NCBI RefSeq assembly: GCF_027497235.1
Contig: NZ_CP114902.1
Span: forward strand, 5,916,001-5,980,000
DNA: 64,000 bases
Source of the DNA: Micromonospora sp. WMMD1128
GTDB lineage: Bacteria; Actinomycetota; Actinomycetes; Mycobacteriales; Micromonosporaceae
Direction: 5' to 3'
Shown: positions 1 to 8,800 of the stretch, piece after piece
How positions within the stretch are numbered: position 1 is the stretch's first letter
How the letters are laid out: the number at the start of each line of letters is the position of its first letter
The notes under the pieces: generated by a model
Databases searched by the model: none
Seen by the model: the letters and a program-made list of their open reading frames with translations, nothing else
What the model was told of the DNA's origin: nothing
Program-made: the position numbers and the translations under genes

Positions 1-2
1 CC

Positions 3-242
3 GCGTACGCCGACCGCCCCGCCTGGCGGAGTGTCCGCCGCACCGGCTACGCCTCCCACGCCATCACCATCCGCCGCGAGCACGTCGCCATCGTCATCGG
101 CGAGCACAGCGGCTGGTGGTGGCAGGTTTACCGCGTCGGCGGGAGCCGGCCGGTACGCGACATCCATGGCACCCCGGCCGCGACCGCCGCCGAGGCGATG
201 CGCCTGGCCGATGAGGTCATCGACCGCCGCCGCGCCCGCTGA
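3..242 (+). CDS. Hypothetical protein, 5' end outside window
   Basis: Only the last 79 codons are present, read from base 3 to a TGA. The frame is coherent, with a Trp-rich stretch (GWWWQVYRV) and an acidic-to-basic C-terminal helix ending in RRRAR; the other frames read as low-complexity shadows. I do not recognise a family. It is transcribed rightwards and ends about 50 nt before a strong hairpin shared with the oppositely oriented late operon, so it is probably the last gene of a rightward prophage transcription unit that lies mostly outside the window. Confidence 0.6.
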   Translation, partial: AYADRPAWRSVRRTGYASHAITIRREHVAIVIGEHSGWWWQVYRVGGSRPVRDIHGTPAATAAEAMRLADEVIDRRRAR

Positions 243-290
243 CTCCCCCTCCCGCAAGGTCAACTTCTCGGACCCGATCCCGCACACACA

Positions 291-330
291 GAAGCGCCCC
301 CACCCGGCCGGAGCCGAGCGGGGGCGCTTC
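291..330. terminator. Bidirectional terminator between convergent prophage operons
   Basis: Perfect 11-bp stem: GAAGCGCCCCC at 291-301 pairs with GGGGGCGCTTC at 320-330, with an 18-nt loop. It lies between the stop of the plus-strand gene (242) and the stop of the holin-like gene (369), where a shared terminator is expected. There is no U-tract, which is usual in actinobacteria. Confidence 0.75.
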
Positions 331-368
331 GTCGTGCGCGGGATCAGCCGCCGAGGTGCGACGGCCGG

Positions 369-695
369 TCACCCGCCGGTTGTCGGCTCCACCTGCGGCC
401 GGATGCCGAACAACGCGAACCCGGCCAGCACCGCCGCGCTCACGGCCCCGGTGACACCGTCCGGGACGTTCATGCCGTACTCGGCCACCAAGGCGGCACC
501 GGCCGCCACCACCCCGGTGAACAGGGCCGGCGCGACCGGCCGAGTCGTCACGGCGATGATCAGCGCCGCGACGAACGCGGTGATCGCCGCCGCCGCTCCG
601 GCGTCGATGCCGGGCACGTTGAGGGACGCCAGCACCGTCAGGGCAGCGCCGACGGCGCCGATGACGAGAGCCGGCTCACGACCGAAGATCTCCAC
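369..695 (-). CDS. Holin-like membrane protein
   Basis: A 108-residue very hydrophobic protein with about three transmembrane stretches (near residues 10-28, 33-50 and 56-72) and a fourth weak one near 82-97, ending in a short polar tail (QVEPTTGG). Size, topology and position after the lysin and small membrane genes fit an actinophage holin or accessory lysis protein. The start is the GTG at 693-695, with AGGAG about 5 nt upstream; a longer in-frame reading upstream is low-complexity and not credible. Holins diverge too far for family assignment by eye, so another small membrane protein of the lysis module is possible. It is the last gene of the late operon before the terminator at 291-330. 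Confidence 0.6.
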   Translation of the reverse strand: MEIFGREPALVIGAVGAALTVLASLNVPGIDAGAAAAITAFVAALIIAVTTRPVAPALFTGVVAAGAALVAEYGMNVPDGVTGAVSAAVLAGFALFGIRPQVEPTTGG

Positions 696-717
696 GGGGG
701 CTCCTATGGTGAGAGGT

Positions 718-912
718 GTGCAGCGGTACGAACGGACGCCAGCCGGGCTGGCGGAGATCCCCGAGCCCTGCCCGGACGGGCACACCGGCACCACCCCGGC
801 GTGGGGCGCGTGCCCGGTCGAGGGCTGTCGGGAGATGGGCCGGCAGTGGCGCTGCCGGGAGGACGGCTGCGGACGGGTGACGCAGCACCAGCACGAACAC
901 CGGGGGCGGTAG
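718..912 (+). CDS. Small Cys/His-rich protein, possible zinc-binding moron
   Basis: A 64-residue plus-strand ORF sits between two minus-strand lysis-region genes. It has paired cysteines and histidines (CPDGH, then ACPVEGC, then WRCREDGC, then a HQHEH tail) that could form a small zinc-binding fold. No Shine-Dalgarno is visible. A TATGGT hexamer at 705-710 lies 7 nt before the GTG at 718, the geometry of a leaderless actinobacterial promoter; an ATG at 706 and a GTG at 709 are alternative starts. The minus-strand reading of the same bases is Arg/Pro-rich and looks like a shadow. No function assigned. Confidence 0.4.
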   Translation: MQRYERTPAGLAEIPEPCPDGHTGTTPAWGACPVEGCREMGRQWRCREDGCGRVTQHQHEHRGR

Positions 913-1152
913 CTACCGGGCCGGCGGGCAGCCGAAGTCGGCGCGCAGCCTGGCCAGCGCGTCAGCGACGTTCTGGCCCGCCGGAGTGGACGGCGGCAAC
1001 TCCCGGTACGCATCGTCCTGGGCCACGACGATCCCGCACCACCGGCGCTCCGAGTCGCGAGCGACCCGGTTCGCGTACGCCATAGCGGTGCCCGCCGAAA
1101 CGACCGCCGCGACCAGGCCCACCACCAGCACCTGCCAACCGCGGAACGTCAC
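913..1152 (-). CDS. Small single-pass membrane protein of lysis region
   Basis: 79 residues: an N-terminal hydrophobic helix at about residues 5-26 (WQVLVVGLVAAVVSAGTAMA), then a soluble part containing WCGIVVAQDDAYRE and a C-terminal GCPPAR. One membrane anchor followed by a small extracytoplasmic domain with two cysteines is common among accessory genes beside actinophage holins; a spanin-like or accessory lysis role is only an inference. The start overlaps the stop of the upstream gene by 4 nt (1149-1152), indicating translational coupling. Confidence 0.65.
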   Translation of the reverse strand: MTFRGWQVLVVGLVAAVVSAGTAMAYANRVARDSERRWCGIVVAQDDAYRELPPSTPAGQNVADALARLRADFGCPPAR

Positions 1153-1448
1153 GGCGGATCACCCGCCCCGGACGGCGCCGGCGACGGCGATGATGATGCT
1201 GGCGGCGGTGAGGCCGGCCCCGGAGACGGCGATGGCGGTCCGGTTGTACCGCTCCCGCCACTGGTGCGCAGCGAGAGCAACCCCACCCCCGCCGGGATGC
1301 CGAGGATCGCGACGAACGTAGCCAGCAGCGACTCCGACGCCTGCCCCGGCGCGACGATGACCGTCTGGTGCACGATCCCGCCCAGGCCCACGAGGATGCA
1401 TCCCACGTCGAGACCGATCCGGATGACCCGCTCTGCTTTCATCGCCAC
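1149..1448 (-). CDS. Small membrane protein with proline-rich tail
   Basis: 99 residues with two predicted membrane helices (about 10-31 and 40-60) and a C-terminal tail dominated by Pro, Ser and Gly. The GTG at 1446-1448 or the ATG two codons later could be the start. It lies between the lysin and the single-pass protein and overlaps the latter by 4 nt, so it belongs to the lysis module. It may be a second holin or an antiholin-like protein, but no motif decides this. Confidence 0.6.
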   Translation of the reverse strand: MAMKAERVIRIGLDVGCILVGLGGIVHQTVIVAPGQASESLLATFVAILGIPAGVGLLSLRTSGGSGTTGPPSPSPGPASPPPASSSPSPAPSGAGDPP

Positions 1449-1508
1449 GCACAGGCCCTAACCTTCCCGCCGTCAGCCCCGCCGAACCTGTCCGGCTCAC
1501 CCCTGCGG

Positions 1509-3092
1509 TCACTCCCGCAGCCGGGCGGTCAGCTCGTCGACGACCTGGCGGGCCACCTCCGGCGGGATGGCCGCGGCGATGCGCTCCGGCGGCAGGCCGG
1601 CGAGGACCCCGGCGACGATGGCCTGCTCGTCGACGTCGACCCCGCTGCCGGTGATGACCTTCTCGAACACGCGGGCCCACAGCGTCCACGGGGCGATGTC
1701 CGGGCCGTAGGAGGAGCCGAGCTGCCCCATCCGGGTGCCGATCGCCCCGGGCAGGGTCATCCGCTCCTGCAACGCCTCGCGCACGGCGGCCTTGACGTCG
1801 TCCCTGGTCATGTCGTCCTCCTCGGTGGCGATGACGCCGATGGTGGTCAGGTAGCGGCGGAACACGCCGGTCTGGTCCCGGCCCGCCTTGATCGCGTCCC
1901 GGTGGAACGAGATGTGCGTGTGCCAGCGGTGCGAACTGTCCCCGGTGCGGCGCCGGCCGAGCCGGTCCCATCGGACCACCGTCGACCCGTCCAGCGAGTA
2001 GATGACCTCCCGGATGTCCCGGGTGTCCGGCGCGTCCTTCGCGCACTCGGAGACCAGCCAGGCGGACAGGTGTGGCAGGTCGTACCGTCGGCCGCCGACG
2101 ACCACCTCGAAGCCGCCGACGTCGAGCGCGCACGCCCACCGCGCCAGGCCGGTCCGGTCCCGGGACGACTCCACCACGGAGTAGTCGTTGCTGACGACCC
2201 GGTCCGACCCGCAGTGATAGCCGCCGCGGTGGGCCGGGTCACCGACGATGCCGACGGCCGCCCCGGACAGGCCGTGCTCACCGAGGTGGTCGAGCAGCAG
2301 CCGCCGCGCGGCGAGCAGGTTCTCGGGTGCGGTCGTGGCCACCGGTGCCTCCTCCAGGGTGATCGTCTGCCAGGTCCGCCGGCCCGTCTCGGCGCCGGCG
2401 GCGAGGAGGTCCCAGCCCTCCTTGTGGTACCAGCACACGGTCAGCGCCCCGTCCGCCCGAGCGGCGTCGACCATGGCGCGCATCCACGCCGCCTGGCCGG
2501 TGCCGTCGGTGTCGGTAGGGAGCCGCTGCGCGCCCAGCTCGGCGACGAGGTACGGCACGCCGAGCTTCTCGGCCACGGCCCGAGGGATGCTCAGCAGGTC
2601 GTCGGGGGTGCGGTAGGTGGCGCCGTTGTTGTAGACGTCCCAGCCGACGAAGTCGACGGGCTGACGGGGCATCCACCGGGTATCGCCCGGGTTGGCCTGC
2701 CACCAGTAGCGGGTGAACGTCGGCCCCAACCAGATCTCGTCGCGCGTCGGATGCCCGTCGAACGCCGACACCAGCTCGGCCTGGCCAGCGTGGAACTCCT
2801 CGACGGTCGGGTCGCCGTCCTTCTGCTGCTCCGGCTCGTGGTTCTTGGTCAACTTCAGGCGCAGCCCGGCCGGCTTCCGGCCGACCCATGCGAGCACCTC
2901 GCCGATCAGGTTGGTCTTGTACGACAGGTGCACCACCACACCGGCGTCGACCAGCGGGGCGAGGACCGGACCGTCCCACGGTGGCAAGGCCTTACGCGGC
3001 TGGACGAAGATCCGACCCGCGCCGGTGCCCTCGTACGTCTTCAGCATCTCCGCGACGGTGCGCCCACCCGGACACCACCCGACCAGCGTCAT
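1509..3092 (-). CDS. Two-domain phage lysin: glycosidase-like domain plus M15-like peptidase domain
   Basis: 527 residues. The N-terminal part (about 1-245) reads as a TIM-barrel glycoside hydrolase, with strand-end acidic motifs NHEPE (Glu86) and VAELG (Glu185) as candidate catalytic residues. The second part (about 285-420) carries GYHCGSD (His293), SSRDRTGL, ALDVG (Asp324) and RWHTHIS (His391/393), the His-Asp-His arrangement of M15-type zinc peptidases that cut peptidoglycan stem peptides. The C-terminus is helical and repeats Ala/Arg/Glu, as in many actinophage lysins. The ATG at 3090-3092 overlaps the stop of the esterase gene (ATGA). It acts on the cell wall, as endolysin or tail-tip lysin; there is no signal peptide, so holin-dependent release is expected. 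Confidence 0.75.
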   Translation of the reverse strand: MTLVGWCPGGRTVAEMLKTYEGTGAGRIFVQPRKALPPWDGPVLAPLVDAGVVVHLSYKTNLIGEVLAWVGRKPAGLRLKLTKNHEPEQQKDGDPTVEEFHAGQAELVSAFDGHPTRDEIWLGPTFTRYWWQANPGDTRWMPRQPVDFVGWDVYNNGATYRTPDDLLSIPRAVAEKLGVPYLVAELGAQRLPTDTDGTGQAAWMRAMVDAARADGALTVCWYHKEGWDLLAAGAETGRRTWQTITLEEAPVATTAPENLLAARRLLLDHLGEHGLSGAAVGIVGDPAHRGGYHCGSDRVVSNDYSVVESSRDRTGLARWACALDVGGFEVVVGGRRYDLPHLSAWLVSECAKDAPDTRDIREVIYSLDGSTVVRWDRLGRRRTGDSSHRWHTHISFHRDAIKAGRDQTGVFRRYLTTIGVIATEEDDMTRDDVKAAVREALQERMTLPGAIGTRMGQLGSSYGPDIAPWTLWARVFEKVITGSGVDVDEQAIVAGVLAGLPPERIAAAIPPEVARQVVDELTARLRE

Positions 3093-3910
3093 GACAGCAC
3101 CTTCAGCGGATCCGGGCCCGGCGCCCACGGGTGCCGCACCGGCACCAGCCACCGGCCCTGCGCGCCCATCCACGGCCGCAGCGCCTGGTAGATCGCATAC
3201 GCCATCCGCTGGTAGCCGCCGTCGGTGGGGTGGACGCCCGCGCTGTTGATGTCGCCCTGGTCCAGCAGCGAGGTGCGCGCCAGCACCACCCGGTCCGCCC
3301 GCGCCTCGACCAGGCCGGGAAGCAGCTCGTTGAGCTGCTGGCCTTGCCGGGAGCGGCCGGTCAGCACCGAGCTGACGTAGCTGCTCATGAGCACCGCCTC
3401 GCACAGCACCACGCCCGACCCGGGCGCGGCGGCGAGCACCGCGTCGACGAGCTGCTCCAGGCCCGCCAGCACGCCTGCCGGATCCGCCCCGGCCCCGAAG
3501 TCGTTCGCACCGGCCATCACGATCAGCAGGTTCGGCTTGCCCTGCGCGTAGTTGAGGCCGCCGCCGGTGACCAGGTTGAGTAGCTGGGTGGTCGTCCACC
3601 CGGGCCGGCCCTCGTGCGGCAGGCTGATGGTGTACCCGAACCCGCCGGCCGTGCCCGTGCTCGCCCGCGACCCGACGCAGCGGACGTCGCGGCGCTCGTT
3701 GTTGCGGATCAGCCAGTCCAGCAGCGCCTTCCGCGCGCCGCAGCCGTCCGTCGAGTCCGACCCGGCCATGTACGAGTCGCCGAGAAAACACAGGTTGAAC
3801 ATGCCGTCCGGGCCCGGCTGCACCGGGGCCGGCGCCGCGCCGGCCGCCGACGGCAGCAACGACCCGGCCACACCCACACCCGCCGCGGCGAGCACCGTCC
3901 GTCGGTTCAT
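3089..3910 (-). CDS. SGNH/GDSL-family esterase with Tat signal peptide
   Basis: 273 residues. The N-terminus MNRRTVLAAAGVGVAG followed by LLPSAAGA is a twin-arginine signal with a plausible cleavage site near residue 25. Block I is FLGDSYM (nucleophile Ser46), GANDF near residue 135 supplies the oxyanion Asn, and GVHPTDGGY near 227 supplies the catalytic His; the Asp usually three residues before that His is Ala here. The protein probably removes acyl groups from cell-surface glycans or lipids. Overlaps of 4 nt at both ends place it firmly in the tail/lysis operon. A host-type export signal on a phage late protein is unusual; it could also be a lysogenic-conversion gene. Confidence 0.8.
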   Translation of the reverse strand: MNRRTVLAAAGVGVAGSLLPSAAGAAPAPVQPGPDGMFNLCFLGDSYMAGSDSTDGCGARKALLDWLIRNNERRDVRCVGSRASTGTAGGFGYTISLPHEGRPGWTTTQLLNLVTGGGLNYAQGKPNLLIVMAGANDFGAGADPAGVLAGLEQLVDAVLAAAPGSGVVLCEAVLMSSYVSSVLTGRSRQGQQLNELLPGLVEARADRVVLARTSLLDQGDINSAGVHPTDGGYQRMAYAIYQALRPWMGAQGRWLVPVRHPWAPGPDPLKVLS

Positions 3911-4557
3911 GCCACTCTCCTCAACCACAGTGAGCTGCCCGTTTTGATGATCGCGGAGGTTGATGCCGCCGCCGACTGCTGCGCGAACCGAAACTGGAGG
4001 CTCCCCGCCGACCCACCGGTCGAGAGCGTGCCCTTGATCAGCGCCAGCAACGTGTTGGACAGGCCAGCCGCGCCGAGCACGAACCCCGAGCCGGACGCCC
4101 CGGCGGAGATACCCGCACCGGACGCCTCGCCGGTGTAGGTGGTCACGGACGGGGCCAGCGACGAGATCCCCCACGACATGGTTCCGCTGGGGAACGTGAA
4201 GTCCACACCGACGTCGTTCGCGGCGAACCCCTGGTAGAGGATCGTGCCCTCCACCGCGTAGACCGCGTTGGCTTGCACCGGCAGCACCAGGTCCGCGTCG
4301 TTGGCCTTGGTCGTCGAGTTGGTGACCTGCTGGTCGCCCGTCTTGTACGCGAACTGCGGCTGCGTGTAGCCGATCACCACCCACGCCGACCCGGACCACA
4401 CCCGGATCAGCTCAGTGTCCGTCTCCACGATCGTCATGCCCTCCACCGGCGACGACGGCCGCGACCCGGAGGTGCACACGATGTTGCCCTGCTGCATCAG
4501 CGAGTTGAAGTACGTGGCGCTGGGGACATCCCCGTTGGCGAGCAACTGATAGGCCAC
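3907..4557 (-). CDS. Minor tail / receptor-binding-type protein
   Basis: 216 residues, Gly/Ser/Thr-rich and beta-strand-rich. The N-terminus contains a short module (NIVCTSGSRPSSPVEGMT ... IRVWSGSAWVVIG) of the kind found at the start of tail-fibre and appendage proteins in actinophages, where it probably attaches the appendage. The C-terminal half resembles a trimeric appendage head with no recognisable enzyme motif. It follows the tail-hub gene with a 15-nt gap and overlaps the esterase gene by 4 nt. Host-receptor binding is inferred from position and composition. Confidence 0.65.
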   Translation of the reverse strand: MAYQLLANGDVPSATYFNSLMQQGNIVCTSGSRPSSPVEGMTIVETDTELIRVWSGSAWVVIGYTQPQFAYKTGDQQVTNSTTKANDADLVLPVQANAVYAVEGTILYQGFAANDVGVDFTFPSGTMSWGISSLAPSVTTYTGEASGAGISAGASGSGFVLGAAGLSNTLLALIKGTLSTGGSAGSLQFRFAQQSAAASTSAIIKTGSSLWLRRVA

Positions 4558-4572
4558 CTGGCCCGACCTCCC

Positions 4573-5853
4573 CTAGTAGGCGATGGCGTTGGACCCGACC
4601 ACGCCGAGCACCGGGTCGCCGACGACGAAGAACGAATAGCGGGCCGCGGACTGGAGGACGAGCGCCGACGTCCACGACTCCCCGTCGGAGGTGTGCTCCA
4701 CCCCGCGCACGAAGCAGTCCCTAACGATCGGATCCCCGCCGCCCGGCGGCCGGCGCCGCACGGTGACGCGGTCGCCGAACTCGCGGCCCAGCACGGCCGG
4801 CCACACCGCCGGCGCCACCTCCGGCCGCGGGGTCCGGAACGAAACCTGCGCGAACCGGCGGGCCGGGCTGGCGAACTGGTAGAGCACCGCGCGCCCGTAC
4901 TGCTCCGCCTCCGCGTCCGATTCGAGCAACAGCCCCTGCGCGGTGAACGTCTTCGTCAGATAGCGGCTGACCGACACCGCGTCGAGGACGGTCTGCGCCG
5001 TGCCGCCCTCCCGGGTGACCGTGACCGTGTTGGCCATGCCCTCGTCGGAGGTCGACGGCTTCGCGTCGGCGTACGGCAGCTCACCGGTCGCTGCGTACCC
5101 GCCGTCACCGAACACCGCTTGGGCGACCCGCGACCGGGCCTCGGTCAGGACGGCCTTGCGGTTGCGGAACACCACCCGCCCCACCGGATCGACGTACAGC
5201 TCACCCAGCTCGGTGTCTTGGACGAGCTGCATTTCCGTGAGCTGGTTTCCGGCCAGCGTGGTCGCCTGGAGCGTGGTGTCGCCGGTCGCAACCTGCCGGT
5301 CCGCCGACGGCCACCCCGAAGCGTCGAGGATCCGGGTGATCCGCGCCCCCGAGTCCTCCCCGGCGCCGGCCGGCGCCGACTCGCCGCGGTCGTTCGCCGC
5401 GAAGACCTTGGTGGCGTCGGTGGCGGTCAGGGTGACGTACGTCCACGAGTTGCCCTGATAGTCGGGCTGGAAGTCGTCGGCGAAGCCCTGGAAGATCGGG
5501 TAGGTGATGCCGTTCCAGACGGCCCGGATCCGCACCATGCGCATCGGCTCGACCTGCGACCGGCCGGCCGCCACGTACGGTCCGGCCAGGTTCTCCGGGT
5601 CAAACCGGCGATCCGGGTCGTGGAGCACGATCGTGGCGGTGCCCGGCTCATACCGGACCTGCGGGGCGTCACCCCGAGACGCGCCACGGCGTACCGACCA
5701 GGACCGCACCCACGGACTCAGGTTCGTCCACAGGCCATCGCCGCCGATGGGCACGAACCCGACCCGACCACGAACCGGATCGCCGACAACGAACACGTCA
5801 CCGACGGTCGGCGAACCGAACCCGACATCGACGATGACCTGCGGCAACACCAT
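4573..5853 (-). CDS. Minor tail protein, tail-hub type
   Basis: 426 residues. The N-terminal part has the signature of siphovirus hub/distal-tail proteins of actinophages: TNLSPWVRSWSVRRG, then a stretch reading TATIVLHDPDRRFDPENL and RIRAVWNGITYPIFQGFADD, which form the beta-rich ring that joins tail tube to tip. It starts at the ATG overlapping the tape-measure stop by one base (TGATG), the expected gene order. The middle is Thr/Val-rich and the C-terminus contains FFVVGDPVLGVVG, echoing the N-terminal VFVVGDPVRGRVG, which may be a small internal duplication. Confidence 0.8.
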   Translation of the reverse strand: MVLPQVIVDVGFGSPTVGDVFVVGDPVRGRVGFVPIGGDGLWTNLSPWVRSWSVRRGASRGDAPQVRYEPGTATIVLHDPDRRFDPENLAGPYVAAGRSQVEPMRMVRIRAVWNGITYPIFQGFADDFQPDYQGNSWTYVTLTATDATKVFAANDRGESAPAGAGEDSGARITRILDASGWPSADRQVATGDTTLQATTLAGNQLTEMQLVQDTELGELYVDPVGRVVFRNRKAVLTEARSRVAQAVFGDGGYAATGELPYADAKPSTSDEGMANTVTVTREGGTAQTVLDAVSVSRYLTKTFTAQGLLLESDAEAEQYGRAVLYQFASPARRFAQVSFRTPRPEVAPAVWPAVLGREFGDRVTVRRRPPGGGDPIVRDCFVRGVEHTSDGESWTSALVLQSAARYSFFVVGDPVLGVVGSNAIAY

Positions 5854-8800
5854 CAGGACCCCGCCTTCACCCGGACTCGGCCACCCCGGTCGACGTACGC
5901 GCCGAGCGCGTCAGCAATCTCCCGACCCACCTCGGCCTTGTTGGCGGTCGGCGCGACCTGCACGGTCACGTTGACGTTGGTCACCGACGCGCCGCCGGTC
6001 ACGGCGCCGTCGGGGATCACCCACTCCGGGCCGCGCTCGGCGAACGAGTAGGAGCTGCCCGTGTTGAGCCCGACGCCGACGACCGGCTCACCGATCCGGC
6101 CGCCGTTGGCCATGGCGATGTGCACGTGGTTGCGGTGCGCCTCCATCAACGCCTCGTTGAACGAGCCCATGTTCCGGCCGCGCGTGTAGGCGTAGTCGCG
6201 GCTGATGGTGCGGTGGATCAGCTCCAAGGGCCGCTTGCCAGCGAAGAACGTCGCAAGTCGATCCTGGTTGTAGCCCATCAGGTCATCCGCACGACCACTG
6301 CCGTGCCACAACGGGTCGCCCGGCCGGTAGCCGTTGCCGAACGTGAAAGGGATGCCCGCAGCCCGGATCATCGTCAGGATGCCCCGCCACACCCCCGAGT
6401 CGCCGCGCTGCGCGCTCGGGCTCGACGGCCACGCCCCGAACGCCGGCATCACCGCGTCGGCCACCTCGGCACGCGACGGGATCCGCGCCCGCGCCGCCGT
6501 CGTCGAGTACGGCCACCGCACCGCACCGCCGCCCGCATACCCGGCGACCTGACCGGTCGCGTTCATCTCGTCCAGCAGCCCCGGATGCCGCTGCTCGATC
6601 TGCTGCCGGGACTCCTTCTTGATGACGAACTCGTCGGCGTGCACCACACCAGCCGGCTGATACTTGGCGCCCGGGCCCGTCCAGCCGCCGGCGTGGTAGT
6701 CCTTGCCCTGAACCGGGCCCTGGAAGTTCGCCGGGATCGTGCCCTTCTTCAGCGCCTGCTGGTAGGTGCTGAGGCGCTTCAGCCGGTCCAGCGCCATCGG
6801 GTATCCGACCAGCTCCACTGCCGCCTTGTACGAGCCGTCGAACGCATCCGCACGGCCCTTGGCGTTCTTCAGCTGCTTGTCCGCCTCGGTCACGCCCGGC
6901 GCCGAGGCGTTGGCCTTGTAGTTCCCGTCGTACTTCTCCGCGTCGGCCTTGGCCTGCCGGAACTGGGCGGCCACGTTGGCGATCTGCCGGTCGGTCAGGC
7001 CGGCAGCCTGCAACGTGGTTCGCAGCGCCGGAGTCATCTTCCCGTCGAACGTTCCCGCCAGCCCGCCCGCCTTCTCTTGCAGCTCGATGGCCGCGAGCGC
7101 CAACTTCCGGGTGGCCTCCTTGGCCTCGTCGCTGTTGCGGCCATGCTCTTTGACCGCCTTCGCGGCTTCCTTCTCCGCCGCGGTCAGCTCGCCCTGGGCC
7201 TCCAGCAGACCGAACACCGGGTCGACCTCGGCCGTCATCTTGGCCGACAGGTCAACCAGGGCGTCCCGCTGACCGCGAGCCGCCGCAGCAGCGGCGTCGG
7301 CGGAGGTCTTGTACTCCTTCGTCACGCCGGTCAGCGAGCTGGTCGGCGACACCGCCTCGGCCGCCGCAGCGCCCGTGGTTTCCAACGCCGCCGCATACTG
7401 CGGGAACATCTTCCGCAGCTCGTCGACCGTCACCCCGTACGTCGCCTGGCTGGCGGCGAGCCGGTCGAATGCTGCTTTCGCCGCATCCGGCTTGCCACCC
7501 TGCACCATCTGCGCGAACGCCTGGTCCATCGCCGTGACCCGTTCCCGGGTGCGGGTCAGGCTGGTGTTCGTCTGGTCGAGGCCAGGCACGAGGCCCTCGA
7601 GGAGGTCCTGCCCCCAGCGGGCGAACTTGCGGCGGTCGTTGTCGGTGTCCGCGAGGAACTTCAGGCCCACGTTCAGGTCGTCCATGTTCCCGCCGAGCAG
7701 CCGGGCCGCCTCGCCCGCCAGCCGCCCGGAGCTGCCCCACCTCTCCAGGCCGAGCGCGAGCGCGTCGACCTGCGGGTTGAGGTCGTCGACCATCGCGTCG
7801 ATGGCCATGCCCGCCACCTGCAAGGCGGCAAACGCGCCCGCTGCTCGGCCCGCCCACTTCGTGGTCGATGCCAGGCCGCGGCTGGCCCGTTCGCCGGCTG
7901 GCCCTACCGACTCCAGCTCCGTCCGGAACTCGGCGATCGCCCGGCGGCCCTTCACCCATCCAGCGCCGAGCAGGGCCGTCGCCCCGCCCAGTCCGGCCAA
8001 CACGGTGATGGTGTTGCCCACCGCCGGAGGCATCCCCGCCAGCCCGTTGACGATCCCGTCGAGGGCCTGGACCAGCGTCCGCAGGCCGCCGTTGGCCCCC
8101 GAACCCGACTCGATGGCCAGCGTCTCCAGGGATCCGGTGAGTCGCTCCACGTCACCGGCGAGGTTGTCGGTCTGGATCCGGGCGGTCTCGGCCGCGAAGC
8201 CTTGGTCGTTGACCTTGTCGATCCAGTCCTGGATACCGTCCTGGCCTTGCTGGTAGAGCACGTTCGCCGCGCGGATCGCATCCGAGCCGAAGATCTGCGC
8301 CATGGCGGCGTCGCGCTGCGCCTGCGTCAGCCCGCCCAACTTCGTGCGAAGCTGCTCGGCCAGGTTCGTCACCCCGACGAACTGGCCGCCGGCGTCGTAC
8401 GCCTCGATGCCAAGGTCCTCCATGAGTTCCTTGGTCTCCTTGGCCGGGTTCGCCAGCGCCAGCAGCATGGTCTTGAAGCTGGTGCCGGCATCCGATCCGG
8501 TCAGACCGGCCGACGCGAACGCCGCCAGGGTGCCGGTGGTGTCCTCGATCGACAGCCCGAACTGCGCCGCGACCAGACCGGACTGCTGCAACGCGAAACC
8601 CATGTCGTGCACGGAGCCCTGAGCCTTGCCGGCTGCGGCGGCGAGGAGGTCCGCGATGTGCGGCACCTTGTCACCCGACAGCCGGAACTGCGTCATCGCG
8701 CTGGCCGCCGTCTCGGCCGCCTCACCCACGTCGAGTTGACCGGCCGCGGCGAGGTCCAGCGCGCCGGCCAAGCCGCCGTTGAGCACGTCGGCGGTGGACA

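Noticed and set aside
1368..3191. 607-codon plus-strand open frame
   Set aside because: Antisense to the lysin gene, whose two domains are recognisable.
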